Assembly: GCF_030297555.1 (NCBI RefSeq)
Contig: NZ_AP028136.1
Span: forward strand, 496,001-560,000
Length of the DNA: 64,000 nt
Direction of reading: 5' to 3'
Origin: Polynucleobacter sp. HIN5
Lineage (GTDB): Bacteria; Pseudomonadota; Gammaproteobacteria; Burkholderiales; Burkholderiaceae
This document shows, in pieces, positions 17,962 through 26,463 of this stretch. The notes under the pieces are model-generated. The model was not told the DNA's origin and ran no database searches. It saw nothing but the letters and a program-made list of their open reading frames with translations. Positions within the stretch are counted from its first letter, which is position 1, and each line of letters opens with the position of its first letter. A program made the translations under genes and the position numbers.

Positions 17962-18897
17962 TTATGTGAAATTAGTTGCATGGCGCATTTGGATCATCAG
18001 TTCACCGCTGCGATTGGCAATACTGCCATACTGAAATGGCTCAGTGGCTATTTTATCGAGTTGCCCAGTCGCCAGCCAAGATTTGTGTAATTGGCCCATC
18101 GTAACCAGATCGTGACCTTGCGCCATCCACCCTTGGAGCAATGCCTTAAAGGCGGGCAACAACTTTTGTCCTTCTAGCTCGGCATGCAGGGTAAAGACTT
18201 GATCATTCGGATTGCTTTGAGTGAGCCCAAGAATTGTCTGGGCCGCCCCAAAGGCATCCCTTCCATCCACACCAATGAGCTCATCAAAGGTTGGAAGTGT
18301 GGTGGGGTATTGAACATGCTTACTTCGCTGATGATTAAATTGAATGCGGTAAGGCGCGAGATTTGGGGCGGAGCGCCCATCAGAGGCATATTGCATTCCC
18401 CAATCGTCGAGTTGTATCAGAGCAGCTTCATTCATTTGCCAGCCTGCAGCCCCGTGGGTTAACGGAGGGTGTTTGAAGATTTCGCAAAAACGATCATAGG
18501 CTTTTTGCATTTGGAGTCGAGTCCAAGCGGCATCACGTTGATAAACATGATCTTGCCAATAGACATGATCCCAGGTATGGATCCCGGTTTCATGACCAGC
18601 CTCATCAACAGCGCGCATTTCATGCGCAGCAGTTTTACCAATGTCAGGTGCCGGAAGAAGAACCCCGTATAAAAGCGTTTTGATGCCATAGTGCTCCACC
18701 ACCGAGGTGCGCGATACTTTTTTCAGAAAACCCGGCCGAAAAATTCGTTTTAATGCCCAACCGGTATGGTCTGGCCCAAGACTAAATAAGAAAGTGGCTT
18801 GAACGCCGAGCTCTGCAAAAAGCCTGGCTAGATTTGGAGTTCCAACTTGGGTTCCGAGTAAGGTATCAACATCAACCTTCAGAGCAATTTTTGCCAT
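17962..18897 (-). CDS. arnD: 4-deoxy-4-formamido-L-arabinose-phosphoundecaprenol deformylase
   Basis: Polysaccharide-deacetylase-family enzyme that removes the formyl group from undecaprenyl-phosphate-Ara4FN so that the Ara4N can be added to lipid A. The N-terminal ALKVDVDTLLGTQVGTPNL is typical of ArnD, the metal-binding pair is in ETGIHTWDH (near residue 104), and THGAAGWQMN (near residue 151) follows. 311 residues. Last gene of the arn cluster, 11 bases after the decarboxylase gene. Function assigned by family and cluster. Confidence 0.9.
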   Translation of the reverse strand: MAKIALKVDVDTLLGTQVGTPNLARLFAELGVQATFLFSLGPDHTGWALKRIFRPGFLKKVSRTSVVEHYGIKTLLYGVLLPAPDIGKTAAHEMRAVDEAGHETGIHTWDHVYWQDHVYQRDAAWTRLQMQKAYDRFCEIFKHPPLTHGAAGWQMNEAALIQLDDWGMQYASDGRSAPNLAPYRIQFNHQRSKHVQYPTTLPTFDELIGVDGRDAFGAAQTILGLTQSNPNDQVFTLHAELEGQKLLPAFKALLQGWMAQGHDLVTMGQLHKSWLATGQLDKIATEPFQYGSIANRSGELMIQMRHATNFT

Positions 18898-18908
18898 GGG
18901 ACTCAGCG

Positions 18909-19949
18909 CTATTCAACCAGATGCCGCGCTTTATCCACATCATGGCGATAGGCTTCAAATATCTTACTTAGTGCATCGTTCATCGCAATAGTGGGTTTCC
19001 AACCAAGTTCAGCCATCGTATTTTCGATGGCAGGAACTCGATTTTGAACATCTTGATATCCAGCACCATAGTAGTTTTTGGAGGTTGTTTCTACCAATTG
19101 GACTCGATCAGCTGTGACCGCATACTCTGGGATTTGCTTGGCAATCGCAAGCATCATGGTAGCCAACTCTTTGACCGAGTAATTATTTTTAGGGTTACCC
19201 ACGTTATAAATCTTGCCATTGGCAATATCACCTTCATTGGTGATGATGCGCATTAAGGCATCAATGCCATCGTCAATGTACGTAAAAGCTCGCTTTTGCG
19301 AGCCCCCATCGACAAGATTAATCGGCTCACCACGCACAATATGGCCCAGGAACTGGGTGACCACTCGCGAAGAACCCTCCTTGGGCGTGTAGATACTATC
19401 TAAACCAGGGCCAATCCAGTTAAATGGTCTAAATAAAGTAAAGCGCAAGCCTTCCATGCCATAGCCCCAGATGACTCGATCCATTAATTGCTTGGCGCAG
19501 GCATAAATCCAGCGCGGTTTATTGATGGGGCCATAAACCAAATTGGATGAGGCTGGATTAAATTCAGCATCTGAGCACATGCCGTAGACCTCGGAGGTTG
19601 AAGGGAAGACCAGGTGCTTGCCATACTTCACTGCCGAGCGCACGATGGGAAGATTGGCTTCAAAGTCAAGCTCAAAAACGCGCAGGGGTTGTTGTACATA
19701 GGTTGCTGGTGTGGCGATTGCAACGAGCGGTAGGATCACATCGCACTTACGAACGTGATACTCCACCCATTCACGATTAATGGTGATATCGCCCTCAAAG
19801 AAATGCATGCGAGGGTGGTTGAGAAGATCGCCAATTCGGTCGTTTTGCATATCCATGCCGTAGACTTCCCACGACGTGGTCTCCAATATGCGCTTTGAGA
19901 GGTGATGGCCAATAAAACCATTCACACCCAAAATCAAAATCTTTTTCAT
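18909..19949 (-). CDS. arnA: UDP-glucuronate decarboxylase (ArnA C-terminal activity as a separate protein)
   Basis: SDR-family oxidative decarboxylase making UDP-4-keto-pentose from UDP-glucuronate, the first dedicated step of Ara4N synthesis. The Rossmann motif GVNGFIGHH is at residues 7-15; the catalytic set is in PSTSEVYG and YACAKQLMD. The 346 residues match only the C-terminal half of E. coli ArnA (660 residues). I chose the ATG at 19949 (MKKILILG); an upstream in-frame ATG at 19982 gives 11 unlikely extra residues. The partner formyltransferase is the next gene upstream. Confidence 0.88.
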   Translation of the reverse strand: MKKILILGVNGFIGHHLSKRILETTSWEVYGMDMQNDRIGDLLNHPRMHFFEGDITINREWVEYHVRKCDVILPLVAIATPATYVQQPLRVFELDFEANLPIVRSAVKYGKHLVFPSTSEVYGMCSDAEFNPASSNLVYGPINKPRWIYACAKQLMDRVIWGYGMEGLRFTLFRPFNWIGPGLDSIYTPKEGSSRVVTQFLGHIVRGEPINLVDGGSQKRAFTYIDDGIDALMRIITNEGDIANGKIYNVGNPKNNYSVKELATMMLAIAKQIPEYAVTADRVQLVETTSKNYYGAGYQDVQNRVPAIENTMAELGWKPTIAMNDALSKIFEAYRHDVDKARHLVE

Positions 19950-19995
19950 AACACCATTCCTTTGATGAACTTCAAAAGCCAACGACTGACTACTC

Positions 19996-20889
19996 TTATG
20001 CTAAAAATAGCTCAAGAACCTTGCCATCGCCGCACAGGCCAAAGTAACGATTATCGACGAGATGCATCCCCAACCCGGATTTTGTGAGGAATGCTGCGAT
20101 TGAGGGGGGTAGGTCTGCCCCAAGGTCCAGTGGAAGCGAGCTTTTGGTAAGAATCACTTTTCCCCCGCTCAATTCGGTAAAGGCGCCAGGGTAGGGCGGC
20201 GCCACCGCTCGAATCAAGTTGTAAATCGACATGGCTGACTTGGTCCAATCGATGCGACCATCCTCGGGTTTGCGACCCCCAAAATAAGAACCTTCTGCCA
20301 ATCGATTGGCTTGGCGAGGAAGGTCTCCTTGCATGAGCTGGGGTAGCACATTCTCTATCACCTGTTTTGCGGCTTGACTAACCTTATCAAATACCTCTTT
20401 ACCCGTTTCATGAATTTCAATGGGAACAGCCACCTGCCCGACAATATCTCCAGCGTCGGGTTTTGCTTCCATGATGTGTAGGGTTGCACCCGTTTCAGTC
20501 TCGCCATGCAATACCGCCCAGTTCACAGGTGCGCGGCCGCGGTACTTCGGTAAGAGTGAGCCATGCATATTGAGAGCTGAAATGCTTGCAGTCTCAAGTA
20601 ACTCGGTGGGCAACATGAAGCGGTAATAAAAAGAAAAGAGATAATCGGGTGCAATCGCCTTCATCTCGGGCAGCAACGTTAATAATTCACTCTGTTGCAC
20701 GATTCGACATGGCAGCCCCCGCTGTTCACAGAGTTTTTGAACGCTGTTAAACCAAATCGTCTCGTTGGGGTCATTGGCATGGGTGATGACTAAATCAATT
20801 TGCATGCCCGCATCAATTAAAGCCTGTAAACAAACAACGCCGACGTCGTGGTAGGCAAAAACAACTGCGCGCTTTGGTGTTTGATTCAA
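19996..20889 (-). CDS. UDP-Ara4N formyltransferase (ArnA N-terminal activity as a separate protein)
   Basis: Folate-dependent transferase that formylates UDP-Ara4N, an obligatory step before transfer to undecaprenyl phosphate. The 297 residues contain the methionyl-tRNA-formyltransferase-like motif MHGSLLPKYRGRAPVNW (near residue 107) and the C-terminal domain; this corresponds to the N-terminal half of enterobacterial ArnA. It follows arnC by three bases and precedes the decarboxylase gene. It could be confused with fmt, but GRAPVNW and the neighbours point to Ara4N. Confidence 0.88.
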   Translation of the reverse strand: MNQTPKRAVVFAYHDVGVVCLQALIDAGMQIDLVITHANDPNETIWFNSVQKLCEQRGLPCRIVQQSELLTLLPEMKAIAPDYLFSFYYRFMLPTELLETASISALNMHGSLLPKYRGRAPVNWAVLHGETETGATLHIMEAKPDAGDIVGQVAVPIEIHETGKEVFDKVSQAAKQVIENVLPQLMQGDLPRQANRLAEGSYFGGRKPEDGRIDWTKSAMSIYNLIRAVAPPYPGAFTELSGGKVILTKSSLPLDLGADLPPSIAAFLTKSGLGMHLVDNRYFGLCGDGKVLELFLA

Positions 20890-20892
20890 GAT

Positions 20893-21855
20893 CTACGATT
20901 TAGATTGCTCTAAGACGGCGCTGACCATGTAGCGGGGCCGTTGACGAACCTGTTGGTAAATCCGGCCGATGTATTCCCCCAAAAGGCCAAGGCCAAATAG
21001 CATGACACCAATTAAAAAGAAGGTGAGTGCGAAGAGTGTGAACACACCCTCAACTTCAGCGCCTAGTACAAAGCGACGAATTAAAAGGAGAAGGAACAGC
21101 GAGCCTGCTGCTCCGGCTAATAGCATGCCGAGGATCGAAAAGAGTTGCAGTGGCATCACTGAGAAGCCAGTGACCAAATCAAAATTAAGTCGAATCAATT
21201 GATATAGGCTGTATTTCGATTCTCCAGCAAACCGTTCCTCATGTTTGACAGTAATTTCAATTGGATTGTTAGCAAAGGTGTACGCTAGTGCTGGAATGAA
21301 GGTATTTGCCTCCTCACACTGCCGCACTAAATCAATGATGCGACGATGGTAGCCACGCATCATGCAGCCTTGATCGGTCATGGTGATGCGAGTGAGCTTA
21401 TCGCGTAATCGATTCATGGCGCGCGAGGCCGTCTTTCGGAACCAGGAGTCTTGGCGGTTTTCTCGAATCGTGCCAACATAGTCATGACCTTCCTCGAGCT
21501 GACGCACAATTTTCCCAATCTCTTCGGGAGGATTTTGTAGATCCGCATCTAAGGTAATGACGTATTCACCACGCGCATATTCAAAACCGGCCATGATTGC
21601 CATGTGTTGGCCAAAGTTATTTGCAAATAAAACCACGCGTGTTACATCAGGCCGCTTTTCATACTGCATGGCGAGCATGGCAGCAGACCGATCTTTACTG
21701 CCATCGTTGATAAACACGAGTTCATAGCTCAGCGAATACTGACTCGCAACCTGGTCAAGCGCAGGGTATAGGCGATCAAATAGACCCTGTAACCCCTCTT
21801 CCTCGTTATAAACCGGGATCACGACACTTAAGCGTGGATGAGCAAAGCTGTTCAT
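20893..21855 (-). CDS. arnC: Undecaprenyl-phosphate Ara4FN transferase
   Basis: Inner-membrane GT2 glycosyltransferase that moves Ara4-formyl-N from UDP to undecaprenyl phosphate on the cytoplasmic face. The N-terminal catalytic domain has VVIPVYNEEEGL (residues 10-21) and the metal-binding TLDADLQNPPEEIG (near residue 98). Two C-terminal transmembrane helices (about residues 235-260 and 270-295) anchor it. 320 residues, as in E. coli ArnC. A dolichyl-phosphate-mannose-synthase-like role is the alternative, but the cluster makes ArnC most likely. Confidence 0.88.
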   Translation of the reverse strand: MNSFAHPRLSVVIPVYNEEEGLQGLFDRLYPALDQVASQYSLSYELVFINDGSKDRSAAMLAMQYEKRPDVTRVVLFANNFGQHMAIMAGFEYARGEYVITLDADLQNPPEEIGKIVRQLEEGHDYVGTIRENRQDSWFRKTASRAMNRLRDKLTRITMTDQGCMMRGYHRRIIDLVRQCEEANTFIPALAYTFANNPIEITVKHEERFAGESKYSLYQLIRLNFDLVTGFSVMPLQLFSILGMLLAGAAGSLFLLLLIRRFVLGAEVEGVFTLFALTFFLIGVMLFGLGLLGEYIGRIYQQVRQRPRYMVSAVLEQSKS

Positions 21856-21883
21856 GACACCATTTTGCCTGATCTAGAGGCGT

Positions 21884-23032
21884 TTACGCTAAAACCTCTT
21901 GTAGTGCCTTGACCACACGATCAACGTCGGCATTGGTCATGGTGGGAAAAAGCGGCAGAGTTAAGATGGATTGACCAATCGCATTGGCAACCGGAGTTGC
22001 TTGCACAGAGTATCCGCGCTCGCGATATAGTGCAAAGCCGGTAATGATTGGGTAATGCACCCCAGTACCAATGCCACGTTCTTTTAAGGCAAGCATGATT
22101 TGGCTGCGTGATTGACCTAAGCGCTCTAAGGGCAATACGACCTGGAACATATGCCAATTACTATTTACAAAATCGGCGACCGGTAGGCCTAAACCTATCT
22201 TGCTCAAACCTGATTGTTCGAAGCGATCAAAATAATGACGTGCGAGGGCGACACGTTGGGCTTGAAAACGATCCAATTGCTTTAATTGATGAAGGCCAAT
22301 AACGGCATTGACATCCGTTAAGTTGTCCTTGCCACCTAAAACATCGACTTCCATGCCATCCGCCCCATGACGCACCAATCCTTGCAGACGTAGTTTTTCA
22401 GCGAGACTCACTTGATCTCCGCCAAAGCGATCGGTATTGAAGACTAGACAACCACCTTCAATAGTCGTCAAATTTTTATTCGCCTGGAAACTAAAACTCA
22501 CTAAATCATGCCGGCCTTTAGCACCAATGCGCAATCCCTTCCAAGAAGATCCGAGCGCTTGAGCAGCGTCCTCGATCACACGTAATTGATGATTCTCTGC
22601 AATCGTATACAGGGCATCAATATCAAGAGGCAAGCCAGCCAAATATACCGGCATGATGGCTTTGGTCTTGGCGTTAATGGCAGAGCGGACTTGATTAAGA
22701 TCTAAATTACGGGTCTTTGGATCAATATCAACAAAAACAGGCTTTGCGCCTACAGCTAAGATCACATTGGAGGTTGCTACCCATGAAATTGGAGTCGTGA
22801 TCACCTCGTCGCCTGCACCAATCCCAGCAACTTGAAGGGCGATTTTCATGGTGGCTGTGCCGTTCGCAAAGCAACGAACAGTCGCGCCCCCTAAATAGTC
22901 ACTCAAGGCAGCTTCAAACTCTAAAACCTTTGGGCCGGACGTAATCCAGCCAGAGCGCAAAACGTCTGCCACCGCTGTAATAGTGGCTTCATCTATCGTC
23001 GGCTTCGTAAAGGGGATGAATGGCTGACTCAT
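21884..23032 (-). CDS. arnB: UDP-4-keto-pentose aminotransferase
   Basis: PLP-dependent sugar aminotransferase (DegT/DnrJ/EryC1 family) that converts the 4-keto sugar to UDP-Ara4N. The PLP lysine lies in FSFQANKNLTTIEGG (near residue 185), and the N-terminal PFTKPTIDEATI is typical of the family. I chose ATG 23032 because GGAG lies just upstream; ATG 23041 is also possible. The open frame reaching 23086 overlaps arnT and is unlikely. 382 residues, close to E. coli ArnB (379). Confidence 0.9.
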   Translation of the reverse strand: MSQPFIPFTKPTIDEATITAVADVLRSGWITSGPKVLEFEAALSDYLGGATVRCFANGTATMKIALQVAGIGAGDEVITTPISWVATSNVILAVGAKPVFVDIDPKTRNLDLNQVRSAINAKTKAIMPVYLAGLPLDIDALYTIAENHQLRVIEDAAQALGSSWKGLRIGAKGRHDLVSFSFQANKNLTTIEGGCLVFNTDRFGGDQVSLAEKLRLQGLVRHGADGMEVDVLGGKDNLTDVNAVIGLHQLKQLDRFQAQRVALARHYFDRFEQSGLSKIGLGLPVADFVNSNWHMFQVVLPLERLGQSRSQIMLALKERGIGTGVHYPIITGFALYRERGYSVQATPVANAIGQSILTLPLFPTMTNADVDRVVKALQEVLA

Positions 23033-23045
23033 TTGCTCCATCTGC

Positions 23046-24740
23046 CTATTGTCGCAAAGGCTCTTGTGGATGTCGAACCATAACACGTCGACTATCGCGA
23101 CCTAATTCCTCCATGGGAAGCCCGCGGGCTTTGAGTTCCTCATACTGGCCTGGGCTCATGAGTGCAAAGGCGTTGGGATCTTGATTCCAGGTTGAGATGA
23201 AGTCCGAAAGAGTTGGTACCCATTTCTCAGGTTCTTGCTTGGCTCCAAAGGTTAGTTCATCGGTAAACTCGACCATAATGGTATTGCGTTCAAGATAAAA
23301 CGGAACAGTGTGATCCAACAAACGAACCGAATAAATTTTGGCATCGCTTGGGATTTGTGATTTAACCTTTTGTGCTAGGTCATACCCAGACACTGCGCGA
23401 CCTAGAGTTTCATGCCCCGTTCCAGCAATGGTGGCGGTTAAGAAAAAGCCAAAAGCAAATAGGGCAATACTAAGTAGCGCATTGCGCTTCGCAAGGAGGC
23501 TTGCTGCCAAACTAAATGCCAATAAGCAGGACAGGGCGATGATAATCCAGAGGGTGTAAGCCTGATATGCATCCACTTCATCGGGCTGACCATTGCGTCC
23601 GACTTCGGACAAAAAGAAGAAACCGGTGATCGCGAGTAATGCAAAAAATAAGGTTTGCAATCGCCACCCAGTGGAAAGATGCGCATGCGACTCTAAGTAA
23701 TCGGCGATTGACTTAGCCGCCAAAATGGCTAAGGCTGGAAAAACCGGCATGATGTAGCCTGGTAATTTTGAGCGGGAGATGCTAAAGAAAATCAGGATGA
23801 CTGCAAACCATGCCCAAAGCATCCATGGCGCCGAGAATGAACCCATCCGGTACTTCCTGAGAGTTTGCCATGCAGACGTAAAGAACTGGGGCATCCACGG
23901 CAAAAAGCCAATTGCCACTAATGGCAGGAAAAAATAAGCTGGTGCCGTGCGCCCATGAGCTGTTGCTGTAAAGCGCTCGAAATGTTCGTAAATAAAAAAG
24001 AAGTGAGCAAACTCTGGATTTTGAATCGATACAGCAATAAACCAGGGAGCAGTGACGATTAAAAAAATTACGAGTCCGCTAACAATATGCAAGCGAGCCA
24101 GAATTTTCCAGTCAAAGCGCGTCACGATATAGGCAAATAGCACCATTCCTGGAATCACAATGCCGATCAGTCCTTTTGATAGGGTGGCAAGACCCATTGC
24201 CAACCAGCAGACCCACATCCAATAGCGACCCGATTGTGGGCGATGCTGTTCATAGGCATGTTGAGCCAGTAGAAGTGAGCACAGAGCTAAATTTAGAAAA
24301 GCCGATAGGCCCATATCGAGCGCATTGAAATGCCCGCCTACGACCCACATGGGACTCGATAACAAAATGAGTACCGCTAAATATCCGGTAACCCGCCCAA
24401 ATAATTTGGCCGCAGTAAATCCAACCAACAAAATGGTGAGATAACCAGTCAGCCCGCTCCAAAAGCGTGCTTGCCATTCCCCTAGTCCAAAAAGTTGAAA
24501 CGTTATCGCCGAGGCCCAAATATGCAATGGCGGCTTCTCAAAATATTTATAGTCGTTATAACGGGGTGTGATGTAATCCCCGCTCACCATCATCTCGCGG
24601 GCCATTTGCGCGTAGCGACCTTCGTCCGTCGGAATTAGATGCCGATAATCCAGGGTGGCAAACCATAAGAAGCTCGCAAGGACGAAGACAATCAACAATG
24701 CAACTGCATTGAGCGGTGTGAGTTGGCGCTCAGCAAGCAT
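23046..24740 (-). CDS. arnT: Lipid A 4-amino-4-deoxy-L-arabinosyltransferase
   Basis: Integral-membrane GT83 transferase that adds Ara4N from undecaprenyl phosphate to lipid A phosphates in the periplasmic leaflet, which lowers negative charge and blocks cationic peptides. The first periplasmic loop carries PTDEGRYAQMAREM with the acidic pair needed in this fold, followed by KYFEKPPLHIW. About 12 hydrophobic spans are visible across 564 residues, plus a soluble C-terminal domain. It lies at the head of the arn genes, five bases after the Mth938-domain gene. No arnE/arnF flippase genes are present in the cluster. Confidence 0.85.
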   Translation of the reverse strand: MLAERQLTPLNAVALLIVFVLASFLWFATLDYRHLIPTDEGRYAQMAREMMVSGDYITPRYNDYKYFEKPPLHIWASAITFQLFGLGEWQARFWSGLTGYLTILLVGFTAAKLFGRVTGYLAVLILLSSPMWVVGGHFNALDMGLSAFLNLALCSLLLAQHAYEQHRPQSGRYWMWVCWLAMGLATLSKGLIGIVIPGMVLFAYIVTRFDWKILARLHIVSGLVIFLIVTAPWFIAVSIQNPEFAHFFFIYEHFERFTATAHGRTAPAYFFLPLVAIGFLPWMPQFFTSAWQTLRKYRMGSFSAPWMLWAWFAVILIFFSISRSKLPGYIMPVFPALAILAAKSIADYLESHAHLSTGWRLQTLFFALLAITGFFFLSEVGRNGQPDEVDAYQAYTLWIIIALSCLLAFSLAASLLAKRNALLSIALFAFGFFLTATIAGTGHETLGRAVSGYDLAQKVKSQIPSDAKIYSVRLLDHTVPFYLERNTIMVEFTDELTFGAKQEPEKWVPTLSDFISTWNQDPNAFALMSPGQYEELKARGLPMEELGRDSRRVMVRHPQEPLRQ

Positions 24741-24744
24741 CTAA

Positions 24745-25122
24745 CTAATTTTTCTCCAGGATGATGGCGGCAAGCACTTTGCGCCCCTCGCCCATCAAAA
24801 TGTTGTAGGTTCGGCATGCTGCTTGGGAATCCATCATTTCAAAACCAATTTTGGCCTTAATCAGCGGTTGCAGAATTTGGGGGTTCAGAAACACCTGTCT
24901 CTTACCGGTGCCCACAATCACCAACTCGGGTTGCAGGGCGCCAATCATCGAGAAATGATCTTCCGTGAGCTCGCGGCTTTCTTCAACTGGCCACGCTATC
25001 ACTACGTTATCTGGCTGAACGATCAGGGCGTGCGAATACGGGGTTTTATTGACCTCAATAAAGCCAATTCCGTAGCCGGTAATCGTATTTTGGCTAGATT
25101 GTGGGTCAGAATGTAACTTCAC
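24745..25122 (-). CDS. Mth938-like domain protein (DUF498)
   Basis: 125-residue protein of the Mth938 / NDUFAF3-like family; the fold is known but the bacterial function is not. Conserved stretches seen here are GYGIGFIEVN near the start, PELVIVGTGKRQVFL in the middle and EGRKVLAAIILEKN at the end. Start is GTG at 25122. It is the first gene of the arn transcript, four bases before arnT, and has TATAAT upstream (25148-25153). A short ATG frame of 10 codons overlaps its start region in another frame. Confidence 0.8.
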   Translation of the reverse strand: MKLHSDPQSSQNTITGYGIGFIEVNKTPYSHALIVQPDNVVIAWPVEESRELTEDHFSMIGALQPELVIVGTGKRQVFLNPQILQPLIKAKIGFEMMDSQAACRTYNILMGEGRKVLAAIILEKN

Positions 25123-25147
25123 GCTGAGGCTCTGTCATAATTGAGGG

Positions 25148-25153
25148 ATTATA
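25148..25153 (-). promoter_or_regulatory. -10 element of the arn operon promoter
   Basis: Perfect TATAAT on the minus strand, 25 bases upstream of the GTG of the Mth938-like gene. A TTGAAA lies 20 bases further upstream, which is longer than the optimal spacing. It is the only strong promoter signal seen before the arn cluster. Confidence 0.5.
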
Positions 25154-25206
25154 GCTAGCAAATTATCCCTAAATTTCAATGGCTTAACCCTGTAGAAGAT
25201 CCGATT

Positions 25207-26463
25207 GTGAAACCCATACAAAAGTCCGACAAACTAAACAACGTCTGCTACGACATTCGTGGCCCTGTCCTAGAGCTTGCACAACGCATGGAGGAGGAGG
25301 GGCACAAGATCATCAAGCTCAATATTGGTAATGTCGGTGTGTTCGGCTTTGATCCCCCGGAAGAAATCCAGCTCGACATGATTCGCAATCTGGGAAATGC
25401 GTCTGCTTATTCGGATTCCAAAGGGATTTTTGCAGCCCGCAAAGCCATCATGCAGTACTGCCAAGAAAAGGGTATCGAGGGCGTTACCTTAGATGATATT
25501 TACACCGGCAATGGGGCATCTGAACTAATTGTTCTGGCGATGAATGCACTCTTGAACAATGGCGATGAGGTGTTGGTACCAGCACCCGATTACCCGCTAT
25601 GGACTGCGGCCGTCTCATTATCAGGTGGGACTCCGCATCATTATTTGTGTGATGAGTCGAAGGATTGGCAACCCGACTTAAACGATATTCGCTCCAAGAT
25701 TACGCCGCGCACCAAGGCCATCGTGGTGATTAATCCCAATAATCCAACGGGTGCTTTGTATTCCAAAGAGGTATTGCTGGAAATCATTGCGGTTGCACGT
25801 CAGCATAATTTGATTCTGTTTGTCGATGAGATCTACGACAAGATGCTCTTTGATGGTGCGAAGCATATTTCGTTGGCATCGTTATCGACCGACGTGGTCA
25901 CCATTACCTTCAATGGTTTGTCAAAGAACTACCGCTCCTGTGGTTACCGCTCTGGCTGGATGGTTGTTTCTGGCGATAAGGCGATGGTTGCCGATTACAT
26001 TGAGGGTTTAAATATGCTGTCCTCGATGCGGCTTTGCGCCAATGTTCCAGGGCAATATGCGATTCAAACGGCATTAGGCGGCTACCAAAGTATTAATGAT
26101 TTGGTTGCCAAGGATGGTCGTTTAACTCGTCAACGTGACTTGGCCTATAAGCTCATGAGTGAGATTCCTGGGGTTAGTGTCGCTAAACCGAAGGCAGCTT
26201 TATATCTGTTTCCGAAGCTCGATCCGCAGATGTATCCGATTAAAGACGATCAACAATTTATTGCCGATCTCCTCAAAGAGGAAAAAGTTCTTCTGGTGCA
26301 GGGCACGGGTTTTAATTGGCCCAAACCAGATCATTTCCGGATTACCTTCTTGCCCCATGAAGATACCTTGCGTGAGGCCATCAAGCGGATCGCTCACTTT
26401 CTTGAGCGTTATCGCACGAAACACGCAACCAATTCGGTCGCCGCAACCACAGTAAAAGCATGA
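25207..26463 (+). CDS. alaA: Alanine aminotransferase AlaA-type
   Basis: PLP-dependent class I aminotransferase making alanine from pyruvate and glutamate. The sequence follows E. coli AlaA closely from the start (KSDKLNNVCYDIRGPVLE), with INPNNPTGALYS near residue 178 and the PLP lysine in FNGLSKNYR (near residue 240). 418 residues; a short polar tail follows the fold. The start is GTG. Its end overlaps hom by four bases (ATGA), so aminotransferase and threonine genes form one operon. Confidence 0.92.
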   Translation: MKPIQKSDKLNNVCYDIRGPVLELAQRMEEEGHKIIKLNIGNVGVFGFDPPEEIQLDMIRNLGNASAYSDSKGIFAARKAIMQYCQEKGIEGVTLDDIYTGNGASELIVLAMNALLNNGDEVLVPAPDYPLWTAAVSLSGGTPHHYLCDESKDWQPDLNDIRSKITPRTKAIVVINPNNPTGALYSKEVLLEIIAVARQHNLILFVDEIYDKMLFDGAKHISLASLSTDVVTITFNGLSKNYRSCGYRSGWMVVSGDKAMVADYIEGLNMLSSMRLCANVPGQYAIQTALGGYQSINDLVAKDGRLTRQRDLAYKLMSEIPGVSVAKPKAALYLFPKLDPQMYPIKDDQQFIADLLKEEKVLLVQGTGFNWPKPDHFRITFLPHEDTLREAIKRIAHFLERYRTKHATNSVAATTVKA

